Positions 25,167 through 34,527 of a stretch of DNA of 64,000 nucleotides are shown here, one piece after another. A program made the position numbers and the translations under genes. The DNA lies in assembly GCA_949294335.1 (NCBI GenBank), contig CASFGO010000001.1, positions 1-64,000 of the forward strand. The letters run 5' to 3'. Within the stretch, counting starts at the first letter, position 1. Each line of letters begins with the position of its first letter. The notes under the pieces were generated by a model. That model was not told the DNA's origin, did not search any database, and saw only the letters and a program-made list of their open reading frames with translations. The DNA is from an uncultured bacterium. Lineage in GTDB: Bacteria; Cyanobacteriota; Vampirovibrionia; Gastranaerophilales; Gastranaerophilaceae.

Positions 25167-25215
25167 CTATAAACAAAAATGTAAACGAGTTTAACTAAAA
25201 GAGTGAGGTATAAGT

Positions 25216-25566
25216 ATGTTATCAAATGGACATGGATTTTATCCGAGATATGATTTACAAGCTCGAATCCAACATACAAAAATGGATCCTTGGTTTGGTG
25301 GACTTCCAAGTGCAAGAATGAGTCGTGTTGAAACTCCGGAAACCGCTGATTTTCAATCTGTAATGTCAGGTTTAGTAGAAAAATTCAATGATGACTTGAA
25401 TGCACCGGATGGTATGTTAAAAGATGTAATGATGGGTAATGATGATGTAGATATTCACGATGTAATGACTGCGATGGCAAAAGCAGAAATAAATGTGAAT
25501 GTTGCAACACAATTTACTGGTAAAATCATCCAAACATATGATAAAATTATGCAACTTCAAGTATAG
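25216..25566 (+). CDS. fliE: flagellar hook-basal body protein FliE
   Basis: 116 residues. The C-terminal half, VDIHDVMTAMAKAEINVNVATQ followed by GKIIQTYDKIMQLQV, is typical FliE, which joins the MS ring to the rod. The N-terminal half is poorly conserved, with a DPWFGGLPSARMSR stretch. GAGGT precedes ATG 25216. First gene of fliE-fliF-fliG-like-fliH-flhA. Short TATAG repeats just after the stop (25562-25576) are probably incidental. Confidence 0.9.
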   Translation: MLSNGHGFYPRYDLQARIQHTKMDPWFGGLPSARMSRVETPETADFQSVMSGLVEKFNDDLNAPDGMLKDVMMGNDDVDIHDVMTAMAKAEINVNVATQFTGKIIQTYDKIMQLQV

Positions 25567-25629
25567 TATAGTATAGTGACATAGTAGTGTGTATAAAACT
25601 AATAAAATTTGCGTTAGGGTGCTATCGAT

Positions 25630-27288
25630 ATGGATTTCAAACAGTTATTACAAAATAAAAATTTCTTAATAGGAGCGGCGGTTGTTGCAGTAGTTCTTGT
25701 TGCTTTGATAGTAACTGTTGCGATTGTATCAGGTTCTAATAGAGGAGCTGGTGGTAAAGTTGTTCAAGAAAAGGTGATAAAAGAACCTCTTGATTTATTA
25801 ACAACAGACAATCTAGGAAAAGCTATTGAGATACAAGCATTATTAGCAAGAGAAGGTATAACAGCTAATAGAAAATTAGATGGTACAAAATCAACAATAT
25901 TTTTAAAAGATTACACACAAACTCAACGTGATAGAGCTTTATTAGCTATTGTAAAAAGTGGCTTAATGGATCAAAACGTTGGGTTAGAAATGTTTGATAA
26001 GGGCGATTTTACTTCTACAAAAGAAGATAAAAGAATACGTTTAATTCGTGCAATAGATGGGGAATTAGCAAGATTAATAAGAAAAATTCCTCCAATTCAA
26101 AATGCATCAGTTTTTGTATCAATTCCAGAGCAAACAATGTTCTCTCAAGATCAAAAACCTGTTACAGCAACAGTTCAACTTGATATGCCTTCAGGTGAAA
26201 AACTTGATAACTTTAAAGTAAAAGCAATTACTAACTTGTTAGTTGGTTCAGTATCAGGTCTTACTCCAGAAAATTTATCAATAACAGATACAAATGGTAA
26301 TGTATATAACAATATTTTAGATGCAACATCTCAAGATGAAGAAAAGCTTCATGAAAAAGATAAATATATGTTGCAAAAAGTTAATACTCAATTAGATAGA
26401 TTGGTGGGTAAAGGTAACTATACAGCAACAGTAAGTACATTCTTAAAACAATCTCCAACAGAGAAGTTTACAACTTGGTATGATCCAAATCAAAAGGCTT
26501 CAATAACAGAACAAACTTTCTCAGAAGGCTTAGGCGATCAAACAAGTGATAAAAATAAAAATACAAACGCAGTAAGTGTATATCTACCAAATGGTTTACC
26601 AGGTGGTGGCGGAGATTCAAGTCAAAATAGAAATTATTCAAGAACTGCAAAAGAAACACAATATGGCGTATCTAAGATTCAAACAAATGAATATATGAAT
26701 CCAGGTGTAATAGAAGATATATCAATTGCAGTTACAATGGATAAAGCAGCATTACCACCAGACATAACAATTGATGATTTAAAAGAATTAATTGCACATG
26801 CTGCAAGTCCAAAGGCAAGTCCAGAAAATGTATCAATTGCATTTAATGATTCAAATGATCCATATTTAGCATCAGATAATCCAGAAAAACTTCCAAAACC
26901 TGATGAAACAGGTAACCCATGGTGGTTAGCAATAGCAATGGTAGCAGCAAGTTTATTCTTAGGTCATAGAGCCGTAACTCACAGATTAAAGAAAATGAGA
27001 GAAAACCAAGAAAGCGAAATGGAAGTATTACGAGAAAAAACAGTTGCTCAAGAACAACAACTAAGAGATGTAAGCCAAAAAGCAGAAGCACTTGTTCAAC
27101 AACAACAACAGTTACAACAAGGTTTGGTAGAACAAAGAGAACAAACAATGCTTCAAATCCAACAAGCAAGAATGCCTGTAGATTATACACCTCTAAAAAA
27201 TGCTTTAGCTGAGATTAAGAATGATTTCGAAATTGCAGATGAAGATATGGCTGGTGAAAAAATTAAGAGTTGGATTGAACAAGGTTAA
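25630..27288 (+). CDS. fliF: flagellar MS-ring protein FliF
   Basis: 552 residues. One membrane helix near the N-terminus (AAVVAVVLVALIVTVAIV) and a second near residue 440 (WWLAIAMVAASLFLGHRAV), enclosing the ring-building domains: LTTDNLGKAIEIQALLAREGI, EGDFTSTKEDKRIRLIRAIDGEL and IPPIQNASVFVSIPE, then a PNG-linker region. The C-terminal cytoplasmic tail is a Gln-rich coiled coil (QEQQLRDVSQKAE and QQQQQLQQG), unusually rich in Gln for FliF, before the FliG-binding end. It forms the base on which the rotor and export gate assemble. Confidence 0.93.
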   Translation: MDFKQLLQNKNFLIGAAVVAVVLVALIVTVAIVSGSNRGAGGKVVQEKVIKEPLDLLTTDNLGKAIEIQALLAREGITANRKLDGTKSTIFLKDYTQTQRDRALLAIVKSGLMDQNVGLEMFDKGDFTSTKEDKRIRLIRAIDGELARLIRKIPPIQNASVFVSIPEQTMFSQDQKPVTATVQLDMPSGEKLDNFKVKAITNLLVGSVSGLTPENLSITDTNGNVYNNILDATSQDEEKLHEKDKYMLQKVNTQLDRLVGKGNYTATVSTFLKQSPTEKFTTWYDPNQKASITEQTFSEGLGDQTSDKNKNTNAVSVYLPNGLPGGGGDSSQNRNYSRTAKETQYGVSKIQTNEYMNPGVIEDISIAVTMDKAALPPDITIDDLKELIAHAASPKASPENVSIAFNDSNDPYLASDNPEKLPKPDETGNPWWLAIAMVAASLFLGHRAVTHRLKKMRENQESEMEVLREKTVAQEQQLRDVSQKAEALVQQQQQLQQGLVEQREQTMLQIQQARMPVDYTPLKNALAEIKNDFEIADEDMAGEKIKSWIEQG

Positions 27289-27348
27289 GTTTATAAAATG
27301 AGAGGAATATAATAATTTCCTCTCATTAAATTGATAAGGGAAACGGTA

Positions 27349-28377
27349 ATGGCAATAGAAGGGTTTGATTATAAAGAGTTTGCAGAATTAATGTCATCAC
27401 AAGCAGGTGATTTAATTCCCAAAGATTTTAACGATATGCAAAAGAATTATGTCGTTAAAACATTATCAAATTTTACTCTTTTAGCAGGAGAAGCAATATA
27501 TAATGATGAAGCATTAGGATTTAATGCAGAACAAGCAATATTTGTAACTCAAATTATTGCAGAGTGGGCATTCCATAAATCAATAGACTTAGTTCATTCT
27601 GGAATTATGCCAGAGCATTGGGATGGCATAATGCAAAAAATTGCATTTACAATATTTGAAGTTGCTAAACAAGCAATTAAGAAGAATATCCCTCAAGATC
27701 AGATATTGCAGTTAATAGAACATCATGTAAATAAAAGTTATAAAGAAGCGATTGATAATTTAGAAAAACGAGGAGTAATATCATCAGAAATATCTCAAAA
27801 AGCAATGAGTCAATCGAACATAGATGATATGGCTGCTCAAGCTGCTCAAGCAGAAGCAGAACAAAAAGCTGCTATGGAGAGTATTCAACCAGACGCTCCT
27901 CCTCCTGTAGTTCCAAATACTCCTTCTCCTCAAGCTGCTCCAGCTCCTGTTATGCCACCTTCATCTTTGGACAAATCAGTTAAATTAATATCAATAGCTT
28001 TGGTATTAAAAATATTGCCAAGTGATAGGGTAGAAGCTATATTAGAAAAATTTTCACCACAAGATGTTGAAACTCTTCGTAACTATATGAAGGTTGAAAA
28101 TTTAGAAGCCGGTCTTGATTTAAATTATACATTGAAGTGTTTGGAAAACATAAAAGAATTCTTGCCAAGAAGGAAATCTCCAAGTCAAGAATCAATTATA
28201 AGACAGCTTAATAAAATATTCGATACATATCCAATGGAAAATGTTGAAAAATTATTTAAATCAGAACGTCCATTTTTAAAACGTTTTATTTCAAAAGCAT
28301 ATGAAGGAGATTATTATCCAATACCTGTTAAGGTAGCACAAATAGTTGTGGATTATGTTAAAGATAGTGTAGAATAA
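27349..28377 (+). CDS. divergent FliG-like flagellar motor switch protein
   Basis: 342 residues from ATG 27349 (AAGGG upstream; an in-frame TTG at 27331 is less likely). Position between fliF and fliH and the length are those of FliG. Sequence support is weak: only a segment near 215-245, ISIALVLKILPSDRVEAILE then FSPQDVETL, resembles the ARM-type repeats of FliG. The EHPQ motif and the charged torque-helix region typical of FliG-C are not visible. The N-terminal 180 residues are helical without recognised family, followed by an Ala/Gln-rich helix and a Pro/Ala linker (about 187-210). It is best regarded as a highly diverged FliG or a functional replacement. Confidence 0.55.
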   Translation: MAIEGFDYKEFAELMSSQAGDLIPKDFNDMQKNYVVKTLSNFTLLAGEAIYNDEALGFNAEQAIFVTQIIAEWAFHKSIDLVHSGIMPEHWDGIMQKIAFTIFEVAKQAIKKNIPQDQILQLIEHHVNKSYKEAIDNLEKRGVISSEISQKAMSQSNIDDMAAQAAQAEAEQKAAMESIQPDAPPPVVPNTPSPQAAPAPVMPPSSLDKSVKLISIALVLKILPSDRVEAILEKFSPQDVETLRNYMKVENLEAGLDLNYTLKCLENIKEFLPRRKSPSQESIIRQLNKIFDTYPMENVEKLFKSERPFLKRFISKAYEGDYYPIPVKVAQIVVDYVKDSVE

Positions 28378-28382
28378 ATTAT

Positions 28383-29126
28383 ATGATAATAAAGAAAAAC
28401 AATTTTCAAAAAAAATTAGCAGCAAGAGCAGAACAGCAGCGTATGGAGGAGGAAGCTGCCAGACGTGCTGCAGAAGAGGCTGTTGCTAAACAAGCACAAC
28501 AAGAGTCAGATGAAGGTTCTGAGTCTGAGATTTTTGATATTGATAATATAGATTTTACCCAAAGAGAAGAACGCCGTACAGGTAACCGTAGACGAGGATA
28601 TCGTAGAATTGATGATAGAAATTTAATCTCAAGAGCCCAAGAAGAAGCTACTCAGATTAAAGAAGCTGCTTATCAAGAAGGCTATAATTTAGGTTTAGAG
28701 CAGGCTAAAAATGATGTTGAAAAGTTAAAAAATGCATTAACTATATTTATGGGTGCAGATAAAAGAGTATTTGATGCGATAGCTCCTGATATAATCGAAA
28801 TGAGTTTGTCAATTGCTAAGAAGATTATCAAACATGAAGTTCAAACAGATCCGCAAATAATAATAGATACAGTAATGGATATATTTAAAACTATACCTAA
28901 AAATGAACCTAAAGTTGTTATTAAGGTAAATACCGTTCAATCACAATATGTAAAAGATAATTTGCCAGAAAAACTTACTTTGTTAGGTGTAGAATCTAAA
29001 ATAAGTATAGTTCCAGATGATTCAATATCAGAAGGTAGTTGTATTGTTCAAACAAATAATGGTATAGTAGATGCAAGTCTAGAAGCTCAATTAGATATTG
29101 TACAAAGTGCATTGAGGAGTGCTTAA
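28383..29126 (+). CDS. fliH: flagellar assembly protein FliH
   Basis: 247 residues. A charged, Ala/Gln/Glu-rich N-terminal helix (about 10-45) is followed by RREERRTGNRRR-type basic patch, then the FliH/YscL core: AYQEGYNLGLEQAK, IIEMSLSIAKKIIKHEV and the C-terminal EGSCIVQTNNGIVDASLEAQL. FliH regulates the FliI ATPase and delivers substrates to the export gate. The next gene is flhA; fliI is not in this cluster. Confidence 0.88.
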   Translation: MIIKKNNFQKKLAARAEQQRMEEEAARRAAEEAVAKQAQQESDEGSESEIFDIDNIDFTQREERRTGNRRRGYRRIDDRNLISRAQEEATQIKEAAYQEGYNLGLEQAKNDVEKLKNALTIFMGADKRVFDAIAPDIIEMSLSIAKKIIKHEVQTDPQIIIDTVMDIFKTIPKNEPKVVIKVNTVQSQYVKDNLPEKLTLLGVESKISIVPDDSISEGSCIVQTNNGIVDASLEAQLDIVQSALRSA

Positions 29127-31210
29127 TGTCAGCAGAAGCAGAACATAAACCAATAAGTGAAATATTCCTTGCATTTTTCGTACTAACTTTGATATTAATC
29201 TTGTTGGTAGAAATGCCAACTTGGGTTATTAATTTTTCAATAAGTTTGAATATTACATTAGGTATAGTTCTTCTAATGATTTCATTATATGTTCAAAAAC
29301 CTTTAGAATTAGCAGCATTTCCTTCAATTATATTATTAGGTACAATGTTCCGTTTGGTATTATCAATTGCTTCAACTCGTCTTATTTTGGCCAAAGGCGA
29401 AGCAGGAGAAGTAATTCACGCATTTGGAACATTCGTAACTGGTGGAAATATGGTTGTAGGTGGTGTAATCTTCTTGATTATTACTGTAGTACAGTTCATG
29501 GTAATTACAAAAGGTGCGGAACGTATTGCAGAAGTATCAGCCAGATTTGCCTTAGATGCTATGCCTGGTAAACAGATGACAATTGATGCTGACTTTAATG
29601 CAGGTTTAATATCTCCAGAAGAAGCAGTAAAACGCCGTGAAGACTTACAAAGAGAATCAAGTTTATTCGGGTCTATGGATGGTGCGATGAAGTTCGTAAA
29701 AGGTGATACTATGGCTGGTATCATCATCGTTATCATTAATATTGTTGGTGGTTTGTTGATTGGTTGTTTAATGAATCAGATGCCTGCTGCAGATGCTGTT
29801 TCTAAATATACAATTTTAACAATTGGTGATGGTTTGGCATCACAGGTTCCATCATTATTAATGTCAATTGCTGCAGGTATCGTAATGACACGTGCGTCAG
29901 CAGCAAGTGCATCATTAGGTGCAGATTTAACTGAACAGATAATGAATAAACCTTATTCATTATTCTTTGCTGCAGTATTCTTATTCTTAATTGCAGTAAC
30001 TTGTCCAATAACAGGTTTACCATTTATTCCATTTTTATTATTCTCAATTGGGTTGGCAATAGCAGGATTCTCTGTTCTTATTAACGCTGATGTCCAGTCT
30101 CAATTGGGTCAATTAGAAAATGTTCGTCAAAATATGCAAGATTTGGTTAACCCTAATAAAATGTATGAAAGATTGGGTGTTGATGTTTTGAGTTTGCAAG
30201 TTGGAGCAGGGTTGCTTGTAATTGCAGACCCTGATCAAGAAGGTCAATTGCTTGCTAAGATTGCTGCATTGCGTCAACGTGTAACTGATGAATTAGGTTA
30301 TATTTTACCAAATATTCGTATTATGGATTCATCTGCACTTGAAGCTAATGAATACATGATTTCTATTCGTGGAAATACAGTAGCTACAGGTTATGTATAT
30401 CCAGGTAAGTATATGGTAATTGCAGATCAATGGGATGCCGTTAAAAAGTCTGTTCCAGATGATGCAATTATTGCAGTTGATCCTACATATCAAACACAAG
30501 CTTATTGGGTAAATTCAGAAGATGCTCAATCAGCAAGTAATGTTACTGCAGTTGATGCGACAGACGTTCTTGTTACTCACTTACAAGAATGTGTTCGTAA
30601 ACATGTAGATGAAGTTATGACTAAAACAGATGTTCTTAAACTTATGGAACTTGTTAGATCTCAAGATCCAACTTTGGTTAATGACTTAGTTCCTGCAATT
30701 ATTTCTACATCTGATTTAAGAAAAATATTTGTTAACTTGATTAGAGAAAAAGTTTCAATCAAGGATATTATATTTGTATTTGAAAGACTTTGTGACTATG
30801 CAAGATTCTCTAAAGAGCCTGATATTTTATCAGAACGTTTAAGAGCTGCATTAGGTCGTCAGATTTGTTTAACTAATGTTCAAGATGACAATGTATTGTA
30901 CGCATTAACGTTATCTCCTGAATGGGAAAAAATACTTGATGATAGTTGTCAAAGAACAGAGCTTGGTACTATGTTCTTATTAAATCCAATGCAGGTTCAA
31001 GATTTGATTGAATCAACAGCAATGACATTAATGCGTGCGCATCAAAATATTGGTAAGCAACCTGTAATTTTATGTTCTCCAAGAATTAGATTGCCATTAT
31101 TCCAATTGTTAGAACGCCATATCCCAACAATTGTTGTAATTTCTTATTCTGAATTAATTACTGATATTAAGGTTGAAGCCGTTGATACAATTGGTGAAGG
31201 TGCTGCATAA
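29126..31210 (+). CDS. flhA: flagellar export gate protein FlhA
   Basis: 694 residues. Eight membrane helices in the first 320 residues, with the family's LGTMFRLVLSIASTRLIL and the FHIPEP signature RFALDAMPGKQMTIDADFNAG. The cytoplasmic domain follows after a linker and contains the usual LQVGAGLLVIADPD and TKTDVLKLMELV. FlhA forms the nonameric ring of the type III export gate. Its ATG overlaps the fliH stop (TAATG), so the two are coupled. Confidence 0.96.
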   Translation: MSAEAEHKPISEIFLAFFVLTLILILLVEMPTWVINFSISLNITLGIVLLMISLYVQKPLELAAFPSIILLGTMFRLVLSIASTRLILAKGEAGEVIHAFGTFVTGGNMVVGGVIFLIITVVQFMVITKGAERIAEVSARFALDAMPGKQMTIDADFNAGLISPEEAVKRREDLQRESSLFGSMDGAMKFVKGDTMAGIIIVIINIVGGLLIGCLMNQMPAADAVSKYTILTIGDGLASQVPSLLMSIAAGIVMTRASAASASLGADLTEQIMNKPYSLFFAAVFLFLIAVTCPITGLPFIPFLLFSIGLAIAGFSVLINADVQSQLGQLENVRQNMQDLVNPNKMYERLGVDVLSLQVGAGLLVIADPDQEGQLLAKIAALRQRVTDELGYILPNIRIMDSSALEANEYMISIRGNTVATGYVYPGKYMVIADQWDAVKKSVPDDAIIAVDPTYQTQAYWVNSEDAQSASNVTAVDATDVLVTHLQECVRKHVDEVMTKTDVLKLMELVRSQDPTLVNDLVPAIISTSDLRKIFVNLIREKVSIKDIIFVFERLCDYARFSKEPDILSERLRAALGRQICLTNVQDDNVLYALTLSPEWEKILDDSCQRTELGTMFLLNPMQVQDLIESTAMTLMRAHQNIGKQPVILCSPRIRLPLFQLLERHIPTIVVISYSELITDIKVEAVDTIGEGAA

Positions 31211-31213
31211 TAA

Positions 31214-31423
31214 ATGATAAAAAAAATAATATTAGGGATAATAAAAATTTATCAGAAAGTTTCATCATTAACACCTTCAAGATGTCGTTTTTATCCAACA
31301 TGTTCTGAATATATGAAGCAAGCAATAATTAAATATGGAATATTAAAAGGAGGGTGGCTAGGTATTAAAAGAATATGTCGATGTCATCCATTAAATGAGG
31401 GCGGTTACGATCCTGTACCATAG
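31214..31423 (+). CDS. yidD: membrane protein insertion efficiency factor YidD
   Basis: 69 residues with the invariant YidD pattern: [32 protein letters not shown] and [18 protein letters not shown], including all conserved cysteines. YidD assists YidC-dependent membrane insertion. It usually lies between rnpA and yidC; here it follows flhA by three bases, so it is co-transcribed with the export gate. Confidence 0.95.
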   Translation: MIKKIILGIIKIYQKVSSLTPSRCRFYPTCSEYMKQAIIKYGILKGGWLGIKRICRCHPLNEGGYDPVP

Positions 31424-31456
31424 CAAATTAATTTTTTTTTATTTTTTATCATAACT

Positions 31457-32287
31457 ATGAAATTAGCTATTGTAAAAAAGATATATCCGTATTTGAATAG
31501 TAATCTAAAAAATATTAAATGGCGTTCTTTGACAGATGAAGAACTTAATAGAGCAATGACTGATAAACAGATGATAGCAAACTGTTATGATGAAGCAACA
31601 AGATATGCTCTTTTGGCATCTGAAAAAGGTAGAGATTTATTAAAAAAAAGATTAAAAATAGAATGTGGTGCAAGTATTGATCCTGCTTATAAAATTAAGT
31701 TAAATGTAAATGGTAAAGAAAAAAATTATAGGGTTACAAAACTAGATTATTATGGACAACATTTTTCTTTATATAAGAATTATTCAGATAGTCCTAGCGG
31801 TATGAGTAGTTTTGATTATTCTAATTCCCCTTTAAGTTTGGGTGTAAATATTGCAGTCCGAAAAATGGTAAGAGGTTTCCCTTCGATGAAGCCATTATTA
31901 TCTAGATTATATATGTTTCCGATAATTGTGAATCGAGGATGTGAATACAATAAACCTTCAAATGCATTTAAGTGGTTTACAGGCAAAACCCCAATATCTT
32001 ATGGTGAAGAGGTTACAAGTTTATCATTAAAGAAACATAAGGATAAAGTTTTGGACTTACTAAATGATTTGGGTAGCAAAGATTCAAAGGATTATAGTTT
32101 TGTAGCAGTTACAGGAAGTAAAAAAGTAAAGGATATTTCCAATTGGCATACATTACCTATAATTTCTGTTGATTCCCAAAAACAGATAGTTGAGGTTATG
32201 AATAAAAGAACTAATATTAAGACAAATATTCCATTTGATGATTTTGTAAATAAGTTCAAAGCGATAGTAGGAATTAAATGGAATTAA
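31457..32287 (+). CDS. orphan protein with possible papain-like Cys-His arrangement
   Basis: 276 residues, not assigned to a family. A segment NCYDEATRYALL near residue 42 puts a Cys at the start of a helix, and near residue 232 NWHTLPIISVD is followed by EVMNKRTN, a Cys...His...Asn order as in papain/calpain-fold peptidases. The residues between are mostly Lys-rich with several Tyr. No signal peptide. No Shine-Dalgarno before ATG 31457. Protease activity is a hypothesis from residue order only. A 95-base gap separates it from the glycan locus. Confidence 0.5.
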   Translation: MKLAIVKKIYPYLNSNLKNIKWRSLTDEELNRAMTDKQMIANCYDEATRYALLASEKGRDLLKKRLKIECGASIDPAYKIKLNVNGKEKNYRVTKLDYYGQHFSLYKNYSDSPSGMSSFDYSNSPLSLGVNIAVRKMVRGFPSMKPLLSRLYMFPIIVNRGCEYNKPSNAFKWFTGKTPISYGEEVTSLSLKKHKDKVLDLLNDLGSKDSKDYSFVAVTGSKKVKDISNWHTLPIISVDSQKQIVEVMNKRTNIKTNIPFDDFVNKFKAIVGIKWN

Positions 32288-32382
32288 TTTATATATTTTA
32301 AAAGGATCGTTTATATGTTATTATGTGTATATTAGAAGGGGAGAGTTACTATTCTTAGTATATATGAATAAAAGGTTTAAAA

Positions 32383-34527
32383 ATGATATCAATAATTATA
32401 CCTGTTTTTAATGTAGAGAAATATTTAAGAGAGTGTTTAGATAGTTTATTGAATCAATCATATCAAGATTTTGAAGTGATATGTGTAGATGATGGTTCAA
32501 CTGATGAATCTTATAAAATATTAGAAGAATACAAAAATAAAGATGCACGATTTATTTTAATACAACAAGATAACAAAGGTGCAGGAGCTACAAGAAATAG
32601 AGGACTTGAAGTTGCAAAAGGTGATTATATTCAGTTTTTAGATTCTGATGATTATTTTGAACCTAATATGCTAGAAAAGTTATATTTAACCGCTCAAAAA
32701 AATAATGCAGATATGGTTGTATGTTCTGCAAGAAAAGTGGATGAGAATAATAATATTATAGAAACAGGAAATCCTTTATGGCCAATTAATATTGATAAGG
32801 TGAAATTTGATAAAGTTTTTTCTCCTGAAGATTATAAAGATGATATATTTGGATTGTTTTGTGTTGTTCCTTGGAATAAGTTGTATAAAAAAAGTTTAAT
32901 TGTGGATAATGGATTGAAATTCCAAAATTTATCCTCAAGTAATGATGTAGCATTTGGACATATTTCAAGAGTTTGTGCTAAGAGAATAATTGTAATAAAA
33001 GATGAATTAATTAATTATAGATTTAATCGAGAAGGTAGTATTGCAAAAGTTCGTGCTAGTAGTTGTGAAAATATTTTAAATGCTGCTGATTATGTTAAAA
33101 AGTTTTTGGTTAGTAAAGGAATTTATTCTAATTATAAAAAAAGTTTTATAAATGCTTTTAAAAATCATATTCGTTCAGGAATAAGTTTATGCAATAGTGA
33201 ACAATATTTAAAATTAATTCAAGATTGTAAGAATATTATGCTTGATGAATGGGATGAGTTTAAACCTGTATTTCAAAAAACTTATATAACTTCTGAATAC
33301 ATAAGAAATGTTATAGGAAATAAAAAAACACTTTTATGGGGTGCAAGTGTTTTTATAAGAGGAGTATTGGAATCAGAAAAAGAAAAAAATCCTAATATAA
33401 TAGGTATAATAGATAGAAATAAAAGTTTATGGGGTAAACAGGTTGGAAATTACATGGTTTATTCTCCTGATATGATAAGAGAATTAAATCCAGATGCGGT
33501 GTTATTAACTGTTTTATCAAATAATGAGGATATATATAAGGATTTAACAAGATATTTCGTTCAAAATTATCCAAGTATAGAATTATTACCAAATATATTT
33601 GAAAGACAAGGTGTAAATGGAATAGATTTAAATGCTGAATTTTTGGAAGAGACTCCTGAAGAAGTTTTAGAAAATGATAAAATTCATAGTTTAGGTTTCA
33701 CTTTTATTCAATCAACAGAAGAAGAAATATTTGAATATCAGAACTTAGGTGAAGATTATAAACAACATTCCCAAATGTCAGATCAAGACAGATTATTTTT
33801 AACTACATTGGTTCATAGATATAAACCTAAAAAAATATTAGAGTTAGGAGTCTCAAAAGGTGGTTCTTCATATTTAATATTAAATATGATTAAAAATGAT
33901 TCTGCTTCTCATTTATATTCAATTGATTATAATGAATGGCATTATAGAATTAAAGATAAAAAGACAGGATATTTATTAGATAGTTATCCTGAATTAAAAG
34001 AACAATGGACATTAAAAACAGGAGGAATGGCATTAAATTTTTTGGATGAAATTTCATCAAGTGAAAAAGAAGAAGAAAAATTTGATTTTTGTTTTATAGA
34101 TACTGTACATAGTATCCCTGGTGAGATATTGGATTTATTGCAAGTTTTACCTTATTTAAAGAAAAATGCTGTAGTATGTTTTCATGATACTAATTTACAA
34201 ATGTATGGCGGACAAAAAAAATTATCGAGTGTTAATAATTTAATAATGAGTGCCTTATCTGGAGAAAAATTATTACCATACTATAAACCATATAAATCTA
34301 TTTATGGAAGTTATTTTACGAATATTGGCGCTGTAATACTTGACGAAAATATAAGTATTTTCAATTTATTTAATTTATTAACTTTGAATTGGCTATATAT
34401 GCCTTCAATGGAAGATTTAGTTAAATTAAAATTATTTTATGAAAGATTTTATAATAAATATTATATAAATTATTTTGAAAATATAATATGGAAGCAGGAA
34501 TTTATAATGGGAGAAAAAAATTGGTAA
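32383..34527 (+). CDS. glycosyltransferase 2 / Rossmann-like / methyltransferase fusion
   Basis: 714 residues, three modules. Residues 1-230: GT2 domain with ISIIIPVFNVEKYL, DDGSTD (36-41) and FLDSDDYF near 88. Residues about 310-405: a Rossmann-like module, KKTLLWGASVFIRGVL, GIIDRNKSLWG, then LLTVLSNN and ELLPNIF. Residues about 470-620: class I methyltransferase (ILELGVSKGGSSYLIL, FDFCFIDTVHS, VVCFHDTN). It probably adds and methylates a sugar in surface glycan assembly. The following glycosyltransferase gene begins inside its last codons. Confidence 0.88.
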   Translation: MISIIIPVFNVEKYLRECLDSLLNQSYQDFEVICVDDGSTDESYKILEEYKNKDARFILIQQDNKGAGATRNRGLEVAKGDYIQFLDSDDYFEPNMLEKLYLTAQKNNADMVVCSARKVDENNNIIETGNPLWPINIDKVKFDKVFSPEDYKDDIFGLFCVVPWNKLYKKSLIVDNGLKFQNLSSSNDVAFGHISRVCAKRIIVIKDELINYRFNREGSIAKVRASSCENILNAADYVKKFLVSKGIYSNYKKSFINAFKNHIRSGISLCNSEQYLKLIQDCKNIMLDEWDEFKPVFQKTYITSEYIRNVIGNKKTLLWGASVFIRGVLESEKEKNPNIIGIIDRNKSLWGKQVGNYMVYSPDMIRELNPDAVLLTVLSNNEDIYKDLTRYFVQNYPSIELLPNIFERQGVNGIDLNAEFLEETPEEVLENDKIHSLGFTFIQSTEEEIFEYQNLGEDYKQHSQMSDQDRLFLTTLVHRYKPKKILELGVSKGGSSYLILNMIKNDSASHLYSIDYNEWHYRIKDKKTGYLLDSYPELKEQWTLKTGGMALNFLDEISSSEKEEEKFDFCFIDTVHSIPGEILDLLQVLPYLKKNAVVCFHDTNLQMYGGQKKLSSVNNLIMSALSGEKLLPYYKPYKSIYGSYFTNIGAVILDENISIFNLFNLLTLNWLYMPSMEDLVKLKLFYERFYNKYYINYFENIIWKQEFIMGEKNW

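Noticed and set aside
25129..25194. 21-codon frame with a good GAAGGA Shine-Dalgarno upstream of fliE
   Set aside because: It contains the sigma-28-like promoter elements (25140-25166), so it would be cut by the transcription start. The Shine-Dalgarno match is easily explained by chance in A/G-rich sequence.
25562..25576. TATAG triplicate after fliE
   Set aside because: Three short units are expected by chance in this AT-rich sequence and have no evident role.
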